Of a stretch of DNA of 9,087 bases, positions 1 through 6,935 are shown one piece after another. The translations under genes were made by a program, and so were the position numbers. Every line of letters starts with the position of its first letter. The first letter of the stretch is position 1. The notes beneath the pieces are model-generated. The model saw only the letters and a program-made list of their open reading frames with translations, did not search any database and was not told the origin of the DNA. The stretch spans positions 19,530 to 28,616 of the forward strand of contig PKZC01000430.1 in assembly GCA_003132905.1 (NCBI GenBank). The letters run 5' to 3'. Source of the stretch: Bryobacterales bacterium. Lineage in GTDB: Bacteria > Acidobacteriota > Terriglobia > Bryobacterales > Bryobacteraceae.

Positions 1-866
1 TTGCCCCAATCCATAAGGAATTTCCCGTTTTTATCGAATTTCGCGACGCGCGTTCCGGTGTAGCCGTCGGATACGAAGAAGGTTCCGTCCGGCAGCCAAT
101 CGATGTAAGTGGGGCGGTTGAAATGCGTGGCGTCCGCACCAGCTACTTCCGGCGTGCCGATAGTCTGTAACAGTTTGCTGCCGTCGTGGGTGAACTTATA
201 GATGACCTGCATGTTGTCATCGACGATCCAGACGTTCTTTTCCGGATCGTAGGGACTGATATAGATGGAGTGAGGCCGGCGGAACAGCTTGTCCCATTGC
301 TTCCAGGTTTCGATGATCTTGCCGCTGCCATCCACAACCACGACGCAGTTTTCCCACTTCGCATCTACGCCCAACTGTCGATAGGGCGGTCCTTTGATGC
401 CGAGGTCGGGCGCTTTGCCTTCCCAGGATGTCAGCCATTCGCTCACATCGTTGTCGGTGCCTCCGGTTCCGGGTAGTGACGCTACGGTAGCATCGCGCCA
501 AAAGCCGGCCACCGGAAAAGTGAGGCTGGGGCCCAGTTGCGGAAGCAAGGCTGCCTTAGGCGGGGCCATCTTCGGCAACTCTCCGCGGAAGAGCATGTAA
601 ATGCGATTCGGACTTTCGGCGAAGACGCTTTCGCCAGCTCCGTAGGTCCACTTCTCATTTCCCGGCAGCGTGCTCACGTCTTGCGGCCAGTTTTTGACAA
701 CGTCGTAGGGGCCCGTCAGATCTTCCGACCCGAGGCTTCCGGGAACGGCTGCAAATCCAGTGCCCGGTTTGGAGCGTGCCTCCACCCGCGCCAGACGGCC
801 AGAGATCGCCAAACCAATTCCAATGCCGGCTACCAGCACAAGCGCCATCAGCCAAATTTTTCGCAT
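1..866 (-). CDS. NHL-type beta-propeller protein, N-terminal part (3' end beyond the window)
   Basis: The reading frame is open for 288 codons from an ATG at 866 down to the left edge, so the C-terminus is missing. The start is supported by GAGGAA about 6 nt upstream. Residues 5-22 are a hydrophobic helix after MRK, so the product is exported or anchored with its bulk in the periplasm. The N-terminal third is poorly conserved to my eye. From about residue 170 the sequence shows typical propeller strands: VVVVDGSGKIIETW (175-188), RPHSIYISPYD (197-207) followed by VWIVDD (212-217) and YKFTHDGSKLL, then FNRPTYIDWLPDGTFFVSDGY (split: 249-258 and 259-269). Such H-x-D blades occur in NHL proteins and in peptidyl-alpha-hydroxyglycine amidating-lyase-like proteins, which are common in Acidobacteriota. 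Enzyme activity cannot be inferred from this half. No partner gene is visible on the right, since the next gene is divergent. Confidence 0.85.
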   Translation of the reverse strand, partial: MRKIWLMALVLVAGIGIGLAISGRLARVEARSKPGTGFAAVPGSLGSEDLTGPYDVVKNWPQDVSTLPGNEKWTYGAGESVFAESPNRIYMLFRGELPKMAPPKAALLPQLGPSLTFPVAGFWRDATVASLPGTGGTDNDVSEWLTSWEGKAPDLGIKGPPYRQLGVDAKWENCVVVVDGSGKIIETWKQWDKLFRRPHSIYISPYDPEKNVWIVDDNMQVIYKFTHDGSKLLQTIGTPEVAGADATHFNRPTYIDWLPDGTFFVSDGYTGTRVAKFDKNGKFLMDWG

Positions 867-930
867 GATCGTTTCCTCGCGTTCAGCGATCATACTACGG
901 CTGACGGGCCTGTGCGTTGTGGCTCTTTGG

Positions 931-941
931 GGCTAATAGCC
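931..941. repeat. 11-nt palindrome GGCTA-A-TAGCC in front of the CPXCG gene
   Basis: A perfect inverted repeat with a single central base lies in the 96-bp gap between two divergent genes, 21 bp before the ATG at 963. It could be an operator half-site pair or chance. No promoter hexamers could be assigned with confidence on either side. Confidence 0.3.
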
Positions 942-962
942 GACCGCGATATGCTGGGCGGG

Positions 963-1139
963 ATGGAGTATTTCTTCGCGTGCCCATACTGCTCGGAACA
1001 AATATCGATGGTGCTGGACACGTCGGTGAAGAAACAAACCTATATTGAGGACTGCGAGGTGTGTTGTCGTCCCATCGAGGTGCACTACAAAGTGAAGGAC
1101 GACGAAGTGTGGGAGTTTGAAGCCAGGGCGCTCCAATGA
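963..1139 (+). CDS. CPXCG-motif small cysteine-rich zinc-ribbon protein
   Basis: This 58-residue protein starts MEYFFACPYC and carries two cysteine pairs: CPYC at 7-10, then CEVCC at about 32-36 followed by RPIEV. That is the layout of the CPXCG-motif family (PF14255), a short zinc-ribbon-like fold of unknown role, usually about 55-70 residues long. Family members often read CPYCW at the first knuckle; here the residue after the second Cys is Ser. The start is uncertain. An in-frame ATG at 951 would add MLGG, and neither has a convincing Shine-Dalgarno (only GGCGGG touching the 963 ATG). I prefer 963 because family members often begin with Met-Glu followed by aromatic residues. A much longer upstream extension exists in frame but would run antisense through the propeller gene and is not believed. 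The gene converges on rpsU with 24 bp between the stops. Confidence 0.8.
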   Translation: MEYFFACPYCSEQISMVLDTSVKKQTYIEDCEVCCRPIEVHYKVKDDEVWEFEARALQ

Positions 1140-1146
1140 TGCCCCG

Positions 1147-1157
1147 GCATTCAATGC
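1147..1157. terminator. Short hairpin between convergent genes (possible weak bidirectional terminator)
   Basis: GCATT-C-AATGC forms a small inverted repeat in the 24-bp gap between the convergent CPXCG gene and rpsU. On the plus strand it is followed by AAAAGC rather than a T-run, so it is a poor intrinsic terminator. Position is the main argument. Confidence 0.25.
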
Positions 1158-1163
1158 AAAAGC

Positions 1164-1379
1164 TTAGGACGGACTGCGATCTGGCTCGCTGTCTCTGGTA
1201 CGTTTTTTGCGGGCCCGTTTGCGAGCCAAGGCTTGCTTGACGCGTTTCTTCTGACCCGGCTTCAAATAGAAAGCGTGGCGCTTGATGTCTTTGACGATGT
1301 CCTCTTGCAGGACCTTTCGCTTAAAGCGCTTCAGCGCGCTTTCCAGGCTTTCGCCTTCATGAAGTTGAACTTCAGCCAA
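1164..1379 (-). CDS. rpsU: Small ribosomal subunit protein bS21
   Basis: The 71-residue product matches bS21: an N-terminal MAEVQLHEGESLESALKRF, then RKVLQEDIVKDIKRHAFYLK (residues about 22-40) and a very basic C-terminal tail (KKRVKQALARKRARKKR). bS21 sits on the 30S subunit near the anti-Shine-Dalgarno end of 16S rRNA and affects initiation. The length is normal for the family, with a slightly extended polar tail ending DSEPDRSPS. The start codon is TTG at 1379. A TGA three codons upstream, lying inside the Shine-Dalgarno stretch AAGGGGTGA, rules out any earlier start, and the spacing (about 7 nt) fits. It lies 51 bp downstream of the four-CxxC protein on the same strand, so the two may be cotranscribed. 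Confidence 0.95.
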   Translation of the reverse strand: MAEVQLHEGESLESALKRFKRKVLQEDIVKDIKRHAFYLKPGQKKRVKQALARKRARKKRTRDSEPDRSPS

Positions 1380-1430
1380 CGGAAATCACCCCTTTGCTCT
1401 TGGTTTTAACTTCTTTTAGCGTAGCAGCTT

Positions 1431-1592
1431 TTAACCGCCAGGCTTGGACGGGTTACGCCCAGTGCCGCCGCAGTTGGGGCATCTTCCGGTACCGGCGCAT
1501 TTATCGCACTGGCCTCCGTTGCTGGTTCCCTTGCAGACCGGGCAATCCCCGACGCCTCCGCAAGCAGTGCATTTGTGACGTTCCGGTTCCAT
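1431..1592 (-). CDS. 53-residue four-CxxC zinc-binding protein (DnaJ cysteine-rich-domain-like)
   Basis: Reading the minus strand from the ATG at 1592 gives a 53-residue protein ending at TAA (1433-1431). It holds eight cysteines in four CxxC pairs: C8/C11 (CTACGG), C17/C20 (CPVCKG), C29/C32 (CDKCAG) and C38/C41 (CPNCGG). These are separated by Gly-rich turns including two GTG motifs. This is the pattern of the DnaJ central zinc domain (CxxCxGxG repeats), where pairs 1+4 and 2+3 bind two zinc ions. Here the domain stands alone, with no J-domain. A good Shine-Dalgarno (AAGGGAG, 5 nt spacing) supports the start. It lies directly upstream of rpsU, same strand. Function is unknown; plausible roles are an RNA- or protein-binding zinc module or a redox chaperone. 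Being under 60 residues, it is easily missed in automatic annotation. Confidence 0.8.
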   Translation of the reverse strand: MEPERHKCTACGGVGDCPVCKGTSNGGQCDKCAGTGRCPNCGGTGRNPSKPGG

Positions 1593-1633
1593 CGATTCTC
1601 CCTTAGGAGGGTATCACGAGACGAATTCTTGCG

Positions 1634-1650
1634 GGTTCGATCTTAGAACC
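1634..1650. repeat. GGTTC/GAACC hairpin in the divergent intergenic region
   Basis: A 5-bp perfect stem (1634-1638 with 1646-1650) encloses a 7-nt loop in the gap between the four-CxxC gene (minus) and the glycosyltransferase (plus). It superficially resembles a tRNA T-arm, but no acceptor, D or anticodon arm surrounds it. It could be an operator or RNA hairpin in a leader. Confidence 0.3.
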
Positions 1651-1658
1651 ACCGGACT

Positions 1659-1664
1659 ATTGTA
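1659..1664 (-). promoter_or_regulatory. Possible -10 element (TACAAT) for the four-CxxC / rpsU unit
   Basis: On the minus strand TACAAT matches the sigma70 -10 consensus at 5 of 6 positions and lies about 67 bp before the start of the four-CxxC gene. No good -35 lies at 16-18 bp, so this is a weak assignment based on the -10 and position. Confidence 0.25.
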
Positions 1665-1707
1665 GCCGCGGAATTGCATCCGTAGGATAAGATGGTAATT
1701 CACCTTC

Positions 1708-2670
1708 ATGTTGTCTATCGTGATCCCGATTCATAACGAGGAGCCCTCCATACTGCCGCTCTACGACCGGCTGACGGCCGTATTGGAGTCGATGCAAAAG
1801 CCGTATGAAATAATCGCGGTGGACGATGCATCGACAGATCGCAGCTTCGATCTGTTGGCGAACCTGGTGGAAACCGATGGCCGTTTGAAGGTCATCCGCC
1901 TGCGCCGGAATTTCGGACAAACCGCCGCTCTCTCCGCGGGTTTCGATGAGGCGCAAGGCAGCGTGATCATTTCGCTGGATGGCGATTTGCAGCATGCGCC
2001 CGAGGACATTCCCGCGCTGCTCGCCAAGATCGAAGAAGGCTACGACATCGCGAGCGGCTGGCGCAAAGATCGGGTGGACAACGCAATCACTCGCAAATTC
2101 CCCTCGCGCATCGCGAATTGGTTGATGGCGAAATCGTCGGGAATCCAACTGCGCGATTTCGGCACTACCTTCAAGGCTTACCGCGCCGAAATACTCAAGG
2201 ACATCAATCTCTACGGCGAACTGCATCGCTTCATTCCGGCGCTGGCCAGTTTTTACGGCGCACGCATTGCCGAAGTTCCTATCCGCAACACTCCGCGCGT
2301 GGCAGGCGATTCGCATTATGGCCTGGGCCGCACGTTCAACGTGATGTTCGACATCCTCACAATCAAGTTTTTGCTGAAATACTTCACGCGACCGATGCAT
2401 TTCTTTGGACGGCTCGGCCTGGCAGCATTCACCGCCGGATTCGTGATCTTGGGCGTAGTGTCGGTGCCGAAATTGTGGGGTCAGGCCATCATGATCAACC
2501 ACGGCCCGTTAGTGATCCTGGGAGCCTTGTTACTGTTAAGCGGCCTGATGATGTTCAGCACCGGTTTGCTAGGCGAGGTGCTGATGCGGACGTATTTCGA
2601 AAGCCAGGGACGCCGCATTTACGCGGTGCGTGAAGTGCGCTGCCGGCGCGAACCCGTCGCACCGGCCTAA
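1708..2670 (+). CDS. GT2 family glycosyltransferase, DPM1/GtrB-like, membrane-anchored
   Basis: The 320-residue product begins with a typical GT-A fold: MLSIVIPIHNEE (1-12), the nucleotide-binding VDDASTD (38-44), FGQTAALSAGFD (69-80), the metal-binding DGD at 91-93 and SGWRKDR (116-122). A linker leads to two membrane helices at about 234-255 and 266-290, then a cytosolic tail with YFESQGRRIYAVRE (296-309). This domain order is that of polyprenyl-phosphate sugar transferases (ArnC, GtrB, DPM1-like), which move a sugar from a nucleotide sugar to a lipid carrier on the cytoplasmic face for cell-envelope glycosylation. Sugar specificity cannot be read from sequence. The ATG at 1708 is the first start after an in-frame TAA at 1696-1698; the Shine-Dalgarno is weak. 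It stands alone and converges on the next gene with 23 bp between the stops. Confidence 0.93.
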   Translation: MLSIVIPIHNEEPSILPLYDRLTAVLESMQKPYEIIAVDDASTDRSFDLLANLVETDGRLKVIRLRRNFGQTAALSAGFDEAQGSVIISLDGDLQHAPEDIPALLAKIEEGYDIASGWRKDRVDNAITRKFPSRIANWLMAKSSGIQLRDFGTTFKAYRAEILKDINLYGELHRFIPALASFYGARIAEVPIRNTPRVAGDSHYGLGRTFNVMFDILTIKFLLKYFTRPMHFFGRLGLAAFTAGFVILGVVSVPKLWGQAIMINHGPLVILGALLLLSGLMMFSTGLLGEVLMRTYFESQGRRIYAVREVRCRREPVAPA

Positions 2671-2693
2671 AGCGCAATTTATTTCGACGCCAG

Positions 2694-4949
2694 CTAGTGA
2701 GCCAGGGGATCGGGCCTAAGCTGGAATTTCACGATCTTGCCCTTGGTGCCCTTGCCGCCTTCTATGTGCCAGACGAAATGCGTGCCGTAATTGGAATAAA
2801 GCGCGCGCCCCTTCCAACCCAGGTTCGGATCGTCGATGCGACCGTCCATCCCGCGTGAGTAAAACCCGAGCGGATACGGAATACGGAAGTAGGTCCATTT
2901 TTTGGTCTGCGGATTGAGCGCAATCAACGCATCGGAGTTTGATCCGGTTGCGAAGGGCGTGTCCGCGCCCAGACCTATTACGTTGTGTTGGTCCACCCAG
3001 TTGTAATAGTGGAAGTCGGCCGGAATGTCCGTGCCTTTTAGCTTGGGGCCGGTAGTTTGATACAGCGTCCAGCCTTCGCGGCACTGGCTGCCGTCTACTT
3101 TCGCCGGTCCACCCAGGTCTTTGCACTTGCGAACGTCGAAGCTGGCCAGGTGGCTGGTGGCGGCCAGCGCCGTCCACACTACGCCATGGCTATCGATATC
3201 CACGCCGCGCGGGTCGAAGCCCGGTTCCGGAACCTTGAAGAGCTGAGTTTTGCAGGACTCGGGAGGATTGTTGCCCCGCTGCATCCGCATCAGGTAACCC
3301 GGATAGAACTCCGAGATACCCCACACGGAATCGTCCACGGGGCTTGGAATTACGGAATACATGCTGTAACTGATGAGCGTATCCAGCTTGGGATTGAACG
3401 GGACATTGGCCGCGTTGCTGGCGCCGCCGCCCCCGCCGCCCGATGCTGTATCGCTGGCGTACAGGATGGATACCTCGCCGCCGCTGCCCGGCTTCATAAC
3501 ATTCCATGGCTTGGTGATCTTGCCATCGCCGTTGGTGTCCAGCACCTGGCCGCACCATCCCACCGCCTTCTGTTCATCGTGGGTTTCGTCGTACACCTTC
3601 GTGTCTATCCATCCGAACATGGGGCCGGTCAGCTCGTTGAAATACAGCGTCTCGTCGGCATCGTTGTCGAATTGCAGATGGTGCGTGGAAAAACACGTAT
3701 CGATCAAAGTGAACTGGCGCGTCTTCGGGTCGAAGAACGCAGCTTGCCGCCCGCTGTTGCGGAGTGGGAACCAGGCGGCGAATTTGTTGTTCGGATCGTT
3801 GCACCATGCCGGATCCTGATTGCCGCGGATCTTCGACGTTAACCAAACGCGGCCCTTGCTGTCGATCATGGGATTGTGCGGATCGGCGGGATCATAGGGA
3901 GGGTTCGACCACAGATGTTCCATGCCCCAGAAAATAGAGGGGCGATTGGGAGCCGGGAAGCGCGAGGGGACTTGATCCCTGGGGGCCCGCGTGGGAATGT
4001 CCAGCGTGAATGTGCTGTTCTCGGCCGTATCCAAAACCACCAGTTGACCGTGACCGGCGTTCACCGCGTAGTTACGGCCGCCCCCGTTGACTGTGGGGTG
4101 GTTCTTGTCGGTAGAGATTTGATCGTGCATGAACGAGTGGTCGTCGCCTACGTCCCAAAGTGTGGCCACTACGTTGCGCTCAATCCCCGCCGGCCGGGGC
4201 GGCGCGGGCGGCACTTCACCCGCGGCAATGCGTTCGGTCCAGCTCGAAAATGTCTTGAGCGACGGATCTTTGCCCTGCCTGAGGAGCACCGAATACATAT
4301 TGGTGCCGCGAACGCCCAAGCCGAGCCGCCATTCCCAGGCCTGCGTGTGGGTGGTGAACTCCGGTTTCGCTTTAAACACGTCGTCCACGGTGCGCGTCAA
4401 TTGGTTGCCAAGCTGATGGCAGAAATTGCAATCCGACTTGAGCGAGTTGATCCAATGATTCTGGGTCAGCATGCCCGTTCCGACGCCGTTGCCTTGTGGC
4501 CCCGTACCCGGGAACAGGCTCTTGTCCGGCGGCTCCAGCAACGAGAGCCAGTAGTTGCCCGGATAAACCTTGGCCGCCTCTTGCGGAGTCTTCGCAGAGG
4601 TGACCTTCAAGGCCACGTTGGTGGCGCCGGGTTTCTCATCGATGGGCGACGAATCGACAATGCCATACCCGCGCACCCAGACTTTGTAATTCGCCGACGG
4701 CAGTTCGGGCAGGGCGAAGCGACCGCGATCGTCGGTAACCACAATCTTGATGAAGTTGGTGGGCAGATCTTTGGTCTCGGCGATAACCCACACGCCGGCC
4801 TCGGGACCTTTTTCACCCTGGACGGTCCCCGAGATGTAGCCGGGCGGGCTGACATATTTGCTTTGTTGGGCGCTGGCTGGGAACGCGCCGAATCGGGCGA
4901 TGCCGGCGCACAGCAATACAACCATTGCGCTGGAGCGGAGGATCTTCAT
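2694..4949 (-). CDS. Exported carboxypeptidase-regulatory-like / CXXCH / propeller-like protein
   Basis: This 751-residue protein starts at the ATG at 4949 behind AGGAG (spacing about 5 nt); a longer in-frame extension to 5114 lacks such support. Residues 1-28 form a signal peptide ending PASAQQ. Residues about 35-118 look like a carboxypeptidase-regulatory (transthyretin-like) domain: PPGYISGTVQGEKGPEAGVW, DDRGRFALPELP. A single CNFCH at 174-178 is a c-type haem motif. The remainder carries propeller-like strands of the Vgb/streptogramin-lyase type, such as DSKGRVWLTSK (363-373) and GVDIDSHGVVWTAL (582-595). A DTNGDGKI loop at 471-478 resembles an EF-hand calcium loop, and there is a run of six Gly at 504-509. 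It probably acts in the periplasm, perhaps in electron transfer or substrate binding; the substrate is unknown. It is divergent from the VOC operon and has its own promoter. Confidence 0.9.
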   Translation of the reverse strand: MKILRSSAMVVLLCAGIARFGAFPASAQQSKYVSPPGYISGTVQGEKGPEAGVWVIAETKDLPTNFIKIVVTDDRGRFALPELPSANYKVWVRGYGIVDSSPIDEKPGATNVALKVTSAKTPQEAAKVYPGNYWLSLLEPPDKSLFPGTGPQGNGVGTGMLTQNHWINSLKSDCNFCHQLGNQLTRTVDDVFKAKPEFTTHTQAWEWRLGLGVRGTNMYSVLLRQGKDPSLKTFSSWTERIAAGEVPPAPPRPAGIERNVVATLWDVGDDHSFMHDQISTDKNHPTVNGGGRNYAVNAGHGQLVVLDTAENSTFTLDIPTRAPRDQVPSRFPAPNRPSIFWGMEHLWSNPPYDPADPHNPMIDSKGRVWLTSKIRGNQDPAWCNDPNNKFAAWFPLRNSGRQAAFFDPKTRQFTLIDTCFSTHHLQFDNDADETLYFNELTGPMFGWIDTKVYDETHDEQKAVGWCGQVLDTNGDGKITKPWNVMKPGSGGEVSILYASDTASGGGGGGASNAANVPFNPKLDTLISYSMYSVIPSPVDDSVWGISEFYPGYLMRMQRGNNPPESCKTQLFKVPEPGFDPRGVDIDSHGVVWTALAATSHLASFDVRKCKDLGGPAKVDGSQCREGWTLYQTTGPKLKGTDIPADFHYYNWVDQHNVIGLGADTPFATGSNSDALIALNPQTKKWTYFRIPYPLGFYSRGMDGRIDDPNLGWKGRALYSNYGTHFVWHIEGGKGTKGKIVKFQLRPDPLAH

Positions 4950-4990
4950 GAGGGCTCCTGTTCTTGAAATATGCAGAAATGCAACTGTCC

Positions 4991-5019
4991 AGTATATTAG
5001 GGCGGCTCTAAGGGTGCAA
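4991..5019 (-). promoter_or_regulatory. Sigma70-type promoter of the CXXCH/propeller gene
   Basis: On the minus strand TTGCAC (5019-5014) and TATACT (4996-4991) are separated by exactly 17 bp. The -10 matches 5 of 6 consensus bases, the -35 only its TTG. Transcription would start near 4984 and give a leader of about 35 nt holding the AGGAG site. This is the best promoter visible in the window. It lies in the 130-bp region shared with the VOC operon, which also holds a CGATATCG palindrome at 5044-5051, closer to the VOC start. Confidence 0.55.
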
Positions 5020-5079
5020 CACTCCCCGCGTGAAGCATAAAGGCGATATCGTGTAAACTTGGCGGCCAGGGAGATTTTC

Positions 5080-5952
5080 ATGAAACGTTTATTGACCGGT
5101 ATCGGGCTAACCATTCTGTTGTTCGTGCCGGCCGTTGCTCACGCGCAGATTCTGGTTGCCGGAGAAGGTCCGGTTGTGTATGGGCACCACCATCTGAACA
5201 CCACGAACATGGACGCTCAGAAGAAGTTCTATGCCGACACGCTCGGCGGCACCGTGGCAAAATTCGGTTCCGGTGATCGGCAGCAGGAGATCATCAAGTT
5301 CCCGAATGTGCTGATCTTTTTCCGTCCGATGCAGGCGCCGACGGGCGGCACGATCGGCACGACGGTTAACCACATCGGCTTTTCCGTTCCCGATCTCAGA
5401 CCGGTCGTGGCGAAGATCAAGGCGAACGGCTTTAAAATGATCACCGCCGACTCGGTCGCCGCGAACGTGAAGGTGACGGACGACATCGCGGCCGCCAGTC
5501 CGACGACGAACCTCGCGTTTGCGCTCGGTCCTGAGGATGTCAAAGTAGAGTTCGTCGAAATCAAATCGCAGAAAGCCCCGATTCAGCTTCATCACATCCA
5601 CTTCTTCGGGCAAATGAACACCGAGATGCAGGCGTGGTACGCAAAGACGTTCGGCGCGACGATGCTTCCGGCCAATCCCGGGTCCGCCTTCGTGCAGGAT
5701 CAACTGCCTGGCGTGTTCCTGAACTTCAGTCCCTCGCCGACGCCGACAGTCGGCACCACCGGCCGAGCGATCGATCACATCGGCTTCGAGATCAAAAACC
5801 TCGAGGCTTTCACCAAGAACCTCGAAGCCCAAGGCATCAAACTGGATCGTCCTTACACCAAGGTGCCCCAGCTTGGCATCGCGATCGCGTTCATCAAGGA
5901 CCCCTGGGGAACGAACATCGAAATGACGGAAGGACTCGCCGACATCAAGTAG
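5080..5952 (+). CDS. Exported two-domain VOC family protein, first of the pair
   Basis: The 290-residue product has a signal peptide (MKRLLTGIGL..., cleavage likely after AHAQ, residue 23). AGGGAG six nt before the ATG at 5080 fixes the start; an in-frame TTG at 5059 would spoil the signal peptide. Two vicinal-oxygen-chelate domains follow. Domain 1 (about 33-162) has H38 in GHHHLN, H98 in NHIGF and E157 in VKVEFVE. Domain 2 (about 168-285) has H174 in HHIHFF, H233 in DHIGFE and E281 in NIEMTEG. Both thus keep a candidate His-His-Glu metal triad, as in extradiol dioxygenases and glyoxalases. The fold is clear, but reaction and substrate are not. It is followed after 11 bp by a paralogue, so the two are cotranscribed, and it is divergent from the CXXCH protein. 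Confidence 0.92.
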   Translation: MKRLLTGIGLTILLFVPAVAHAQILVAGEGPVVYGHHHLNTTNMDAQKKFYADTLGGTVAKFGSGDRQQEIIKFPNVLIFFRPMQAPTGGTIGTTVNHIGFSVPDLRPVVAKIKANGFKMITADSVAANVKVTDDIAAASPTTNLAFALGPEDVKVEFVEIKSQKAPIQLHHIHFFGQMNTEMQAWYAKTFGATMLPANPGSAFVQDQLPGVFLNFSPSPTPTVGTTGRAIDHIGFEIKNLEAFTKNLEAQGIKLDRPYTKVPQLGIAIAFIKDPWGTNIEMTEGLADIK

Positions 5953-5963
5953 GGCTGCGTCAA

Positions 5964-6935
5964 ATGAAAATAGCTATTCTCCCTCTAGCGGCGCTGATGT
6001 CATGCGCAGCGCTGCCTGCTTTCGCACAACTCGTCAGTCATCCCGACGCGCCAATCCGCATCGGCCACTATCACCTCAACGTCACGAGCATCGAAGCCCA
6101 TAAGAAGTTTTGGGCCGACACGCTCGGCGGCAGAGCAATGAAGTTCGGCGACATCGATGTAATTGAGTTTCCCGACGCGTTCATCTTCCTGCGCGTGCAG
6201 AAGCCGACCGGCCCCACTATCGACAGATCCCGAATGGATGTCGCCGGGAACAGCCGCTCACTAGCGGACGAAGGGTGGGCCGGCCCCACCCGCGGCACTG
6301 CCTTCGATCACATCGGCTTCGCAGTGCCCAACGTACCCGCCATGGCGGCTAAGCTGGCAGCCGCGGGATATCAGGAAACCACCGGGCGGGAGCCGAAGCC
6401 GGGTGACCCACCCCCGGCGAAATCGGGCACGTCGGCAGTGTATGGACGCTTTGCGTATTTTCTCGGTCCTGACGGGGCGAAAATTGAGCTCGTTACCAGC
6501 GCTGAAAAAGACGCGCCGCCTATCGTGGCGCATCATATCCACTTCATCAACAAGCAGTACGTCGAGATGCAGCAGTGGTACATGAAGGCGTTCGATGCGA
6601 CTTTGCGTCCGGGACAAACCGACTTCTTCATTGGCGCCGACCTGCCAGGCGTCGGATACAGCCTCAACTTTTTCCGCTGGGAAGGCGACCAGTCCATCAC
6701 TCATGTCCCCACGGCCGGCCGCGTTGTAGATCACGTGGGATTTGAAGTGAAGAACCTGGACGCGTTCTCGAAAGCGCTCGAAGCGAAGGGCATCAAGCTT
6801 ATTCGGCCTTACAAGAAGAGAGACCCAGCCATGAACAACATCGCGACTGCGACGATCATCGACCCTTGGGGAGTCTCAATCGAGCTAACCGAGGGCCTAG
6901 ACCAAATTCCTACGCCTGAACAGCGCAATCAGTAG
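5964..6935 (+). CDS. Exported two-domain VOC family protein, second of the pair
   Basis: This 323-residue paralogue of the preceding gene has a signal peptide (cleavage likely after AFAQ, residue 22) and shares blocks such as GHYHLN, KKFWADTLGG, DHIGFAVP and HHIHFINK. Candidate ligands are H37, H116 and E175 in domain 1 and H193, H257 and E307 in domain 2. Domain 1 has about 20-25 extra residues around 85-110 (a polar and Trp-containing loop) and a Pro-rich stretch at 144-152 that the first copy lacks, so substrate pockets may differ. The ATG lies 11 bp after the upstream stop with only AGGG as Shine-Dalgarno, suggesting translational coupling. The C-terminus is extended past the usual TEGL by DQIPTPEQRNQ, exactly where the gene overlaps the antisense PEP-CTERM fragment. 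Confidence 0.92.
   Translation: MKIAILPLAALMSCAALPAFAQLVSHPDAPIRIGHYHLNVTSIEAHKKFWADTLGGRAMKFGDIDVIEFPDAFIFLRVQKPTGPTIDRSRMDVAGNSRSLADEGWAGPTRGTAFDHIGFAVPNVPAMAAKLAAAGYQETTGREPKPGDPPPAKSGTSAVYGRFAYFLGPDGAKIELVTSAEKDAPPIVAHHIHFINKQYVEMQQWYMKAFDATLRPGQTDFFIGADLPGVGYSLNFFRWEGDQSITHVPTAGRVVDHVGFEVKNLDAFSKALEAKGIKLIRPYKKRDPAMNNIATATIIDPWGVSIELTEGLDQIPTPEQRNQ

Noticed and set aside
537..962. Long N-terminal extension of the CPXCG protein
   Set aside because: It would overlap the propeller gene antisense, has no ribosome site, and the family is short and starts just before the first CPxC.
1629..1653. T-arm-like GGGTTCGAT sequence suggesting a tRNA
   Set aside because: No acceptor, D or anticodon arms can be built around it.
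1657..2502. 281-codon minus-strand open frame opposite the glycosyltransferase
   Set aside because: It is antisense to a clear GT2 enzyme, is rich in His/Arg/Gln as expected for a shadow frame, and has no recognisable domain.
3876..4967. 363-codon plus-strand open frame opposite the CXXCH/propeller gene
   Set aside because: Its composition (Arg/Gly/Val-rich, no motifs) is that of a complement frame; the opposite strand has a signal peptide, domains and a promoter.
4950..5114. 55-residue extension of the CXXCH protein upstream of 4949
   Set aside because: It would precede a clear signal peptide and cross the promoter and the start of the VOC gene; AGGAG supports 4949.
5107..5832. 241-codon minus-strand open frame opposite VOC1
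   Set aside because: Antisense shadow of a conserved VOC gene with no motif or ribosome site.
5634..5963. Long N-terminal extension of VOC2 back into VOC1
   Set aside because: It is an out-of-frame reading of VOC1; the signal peptide places the start at 5964.
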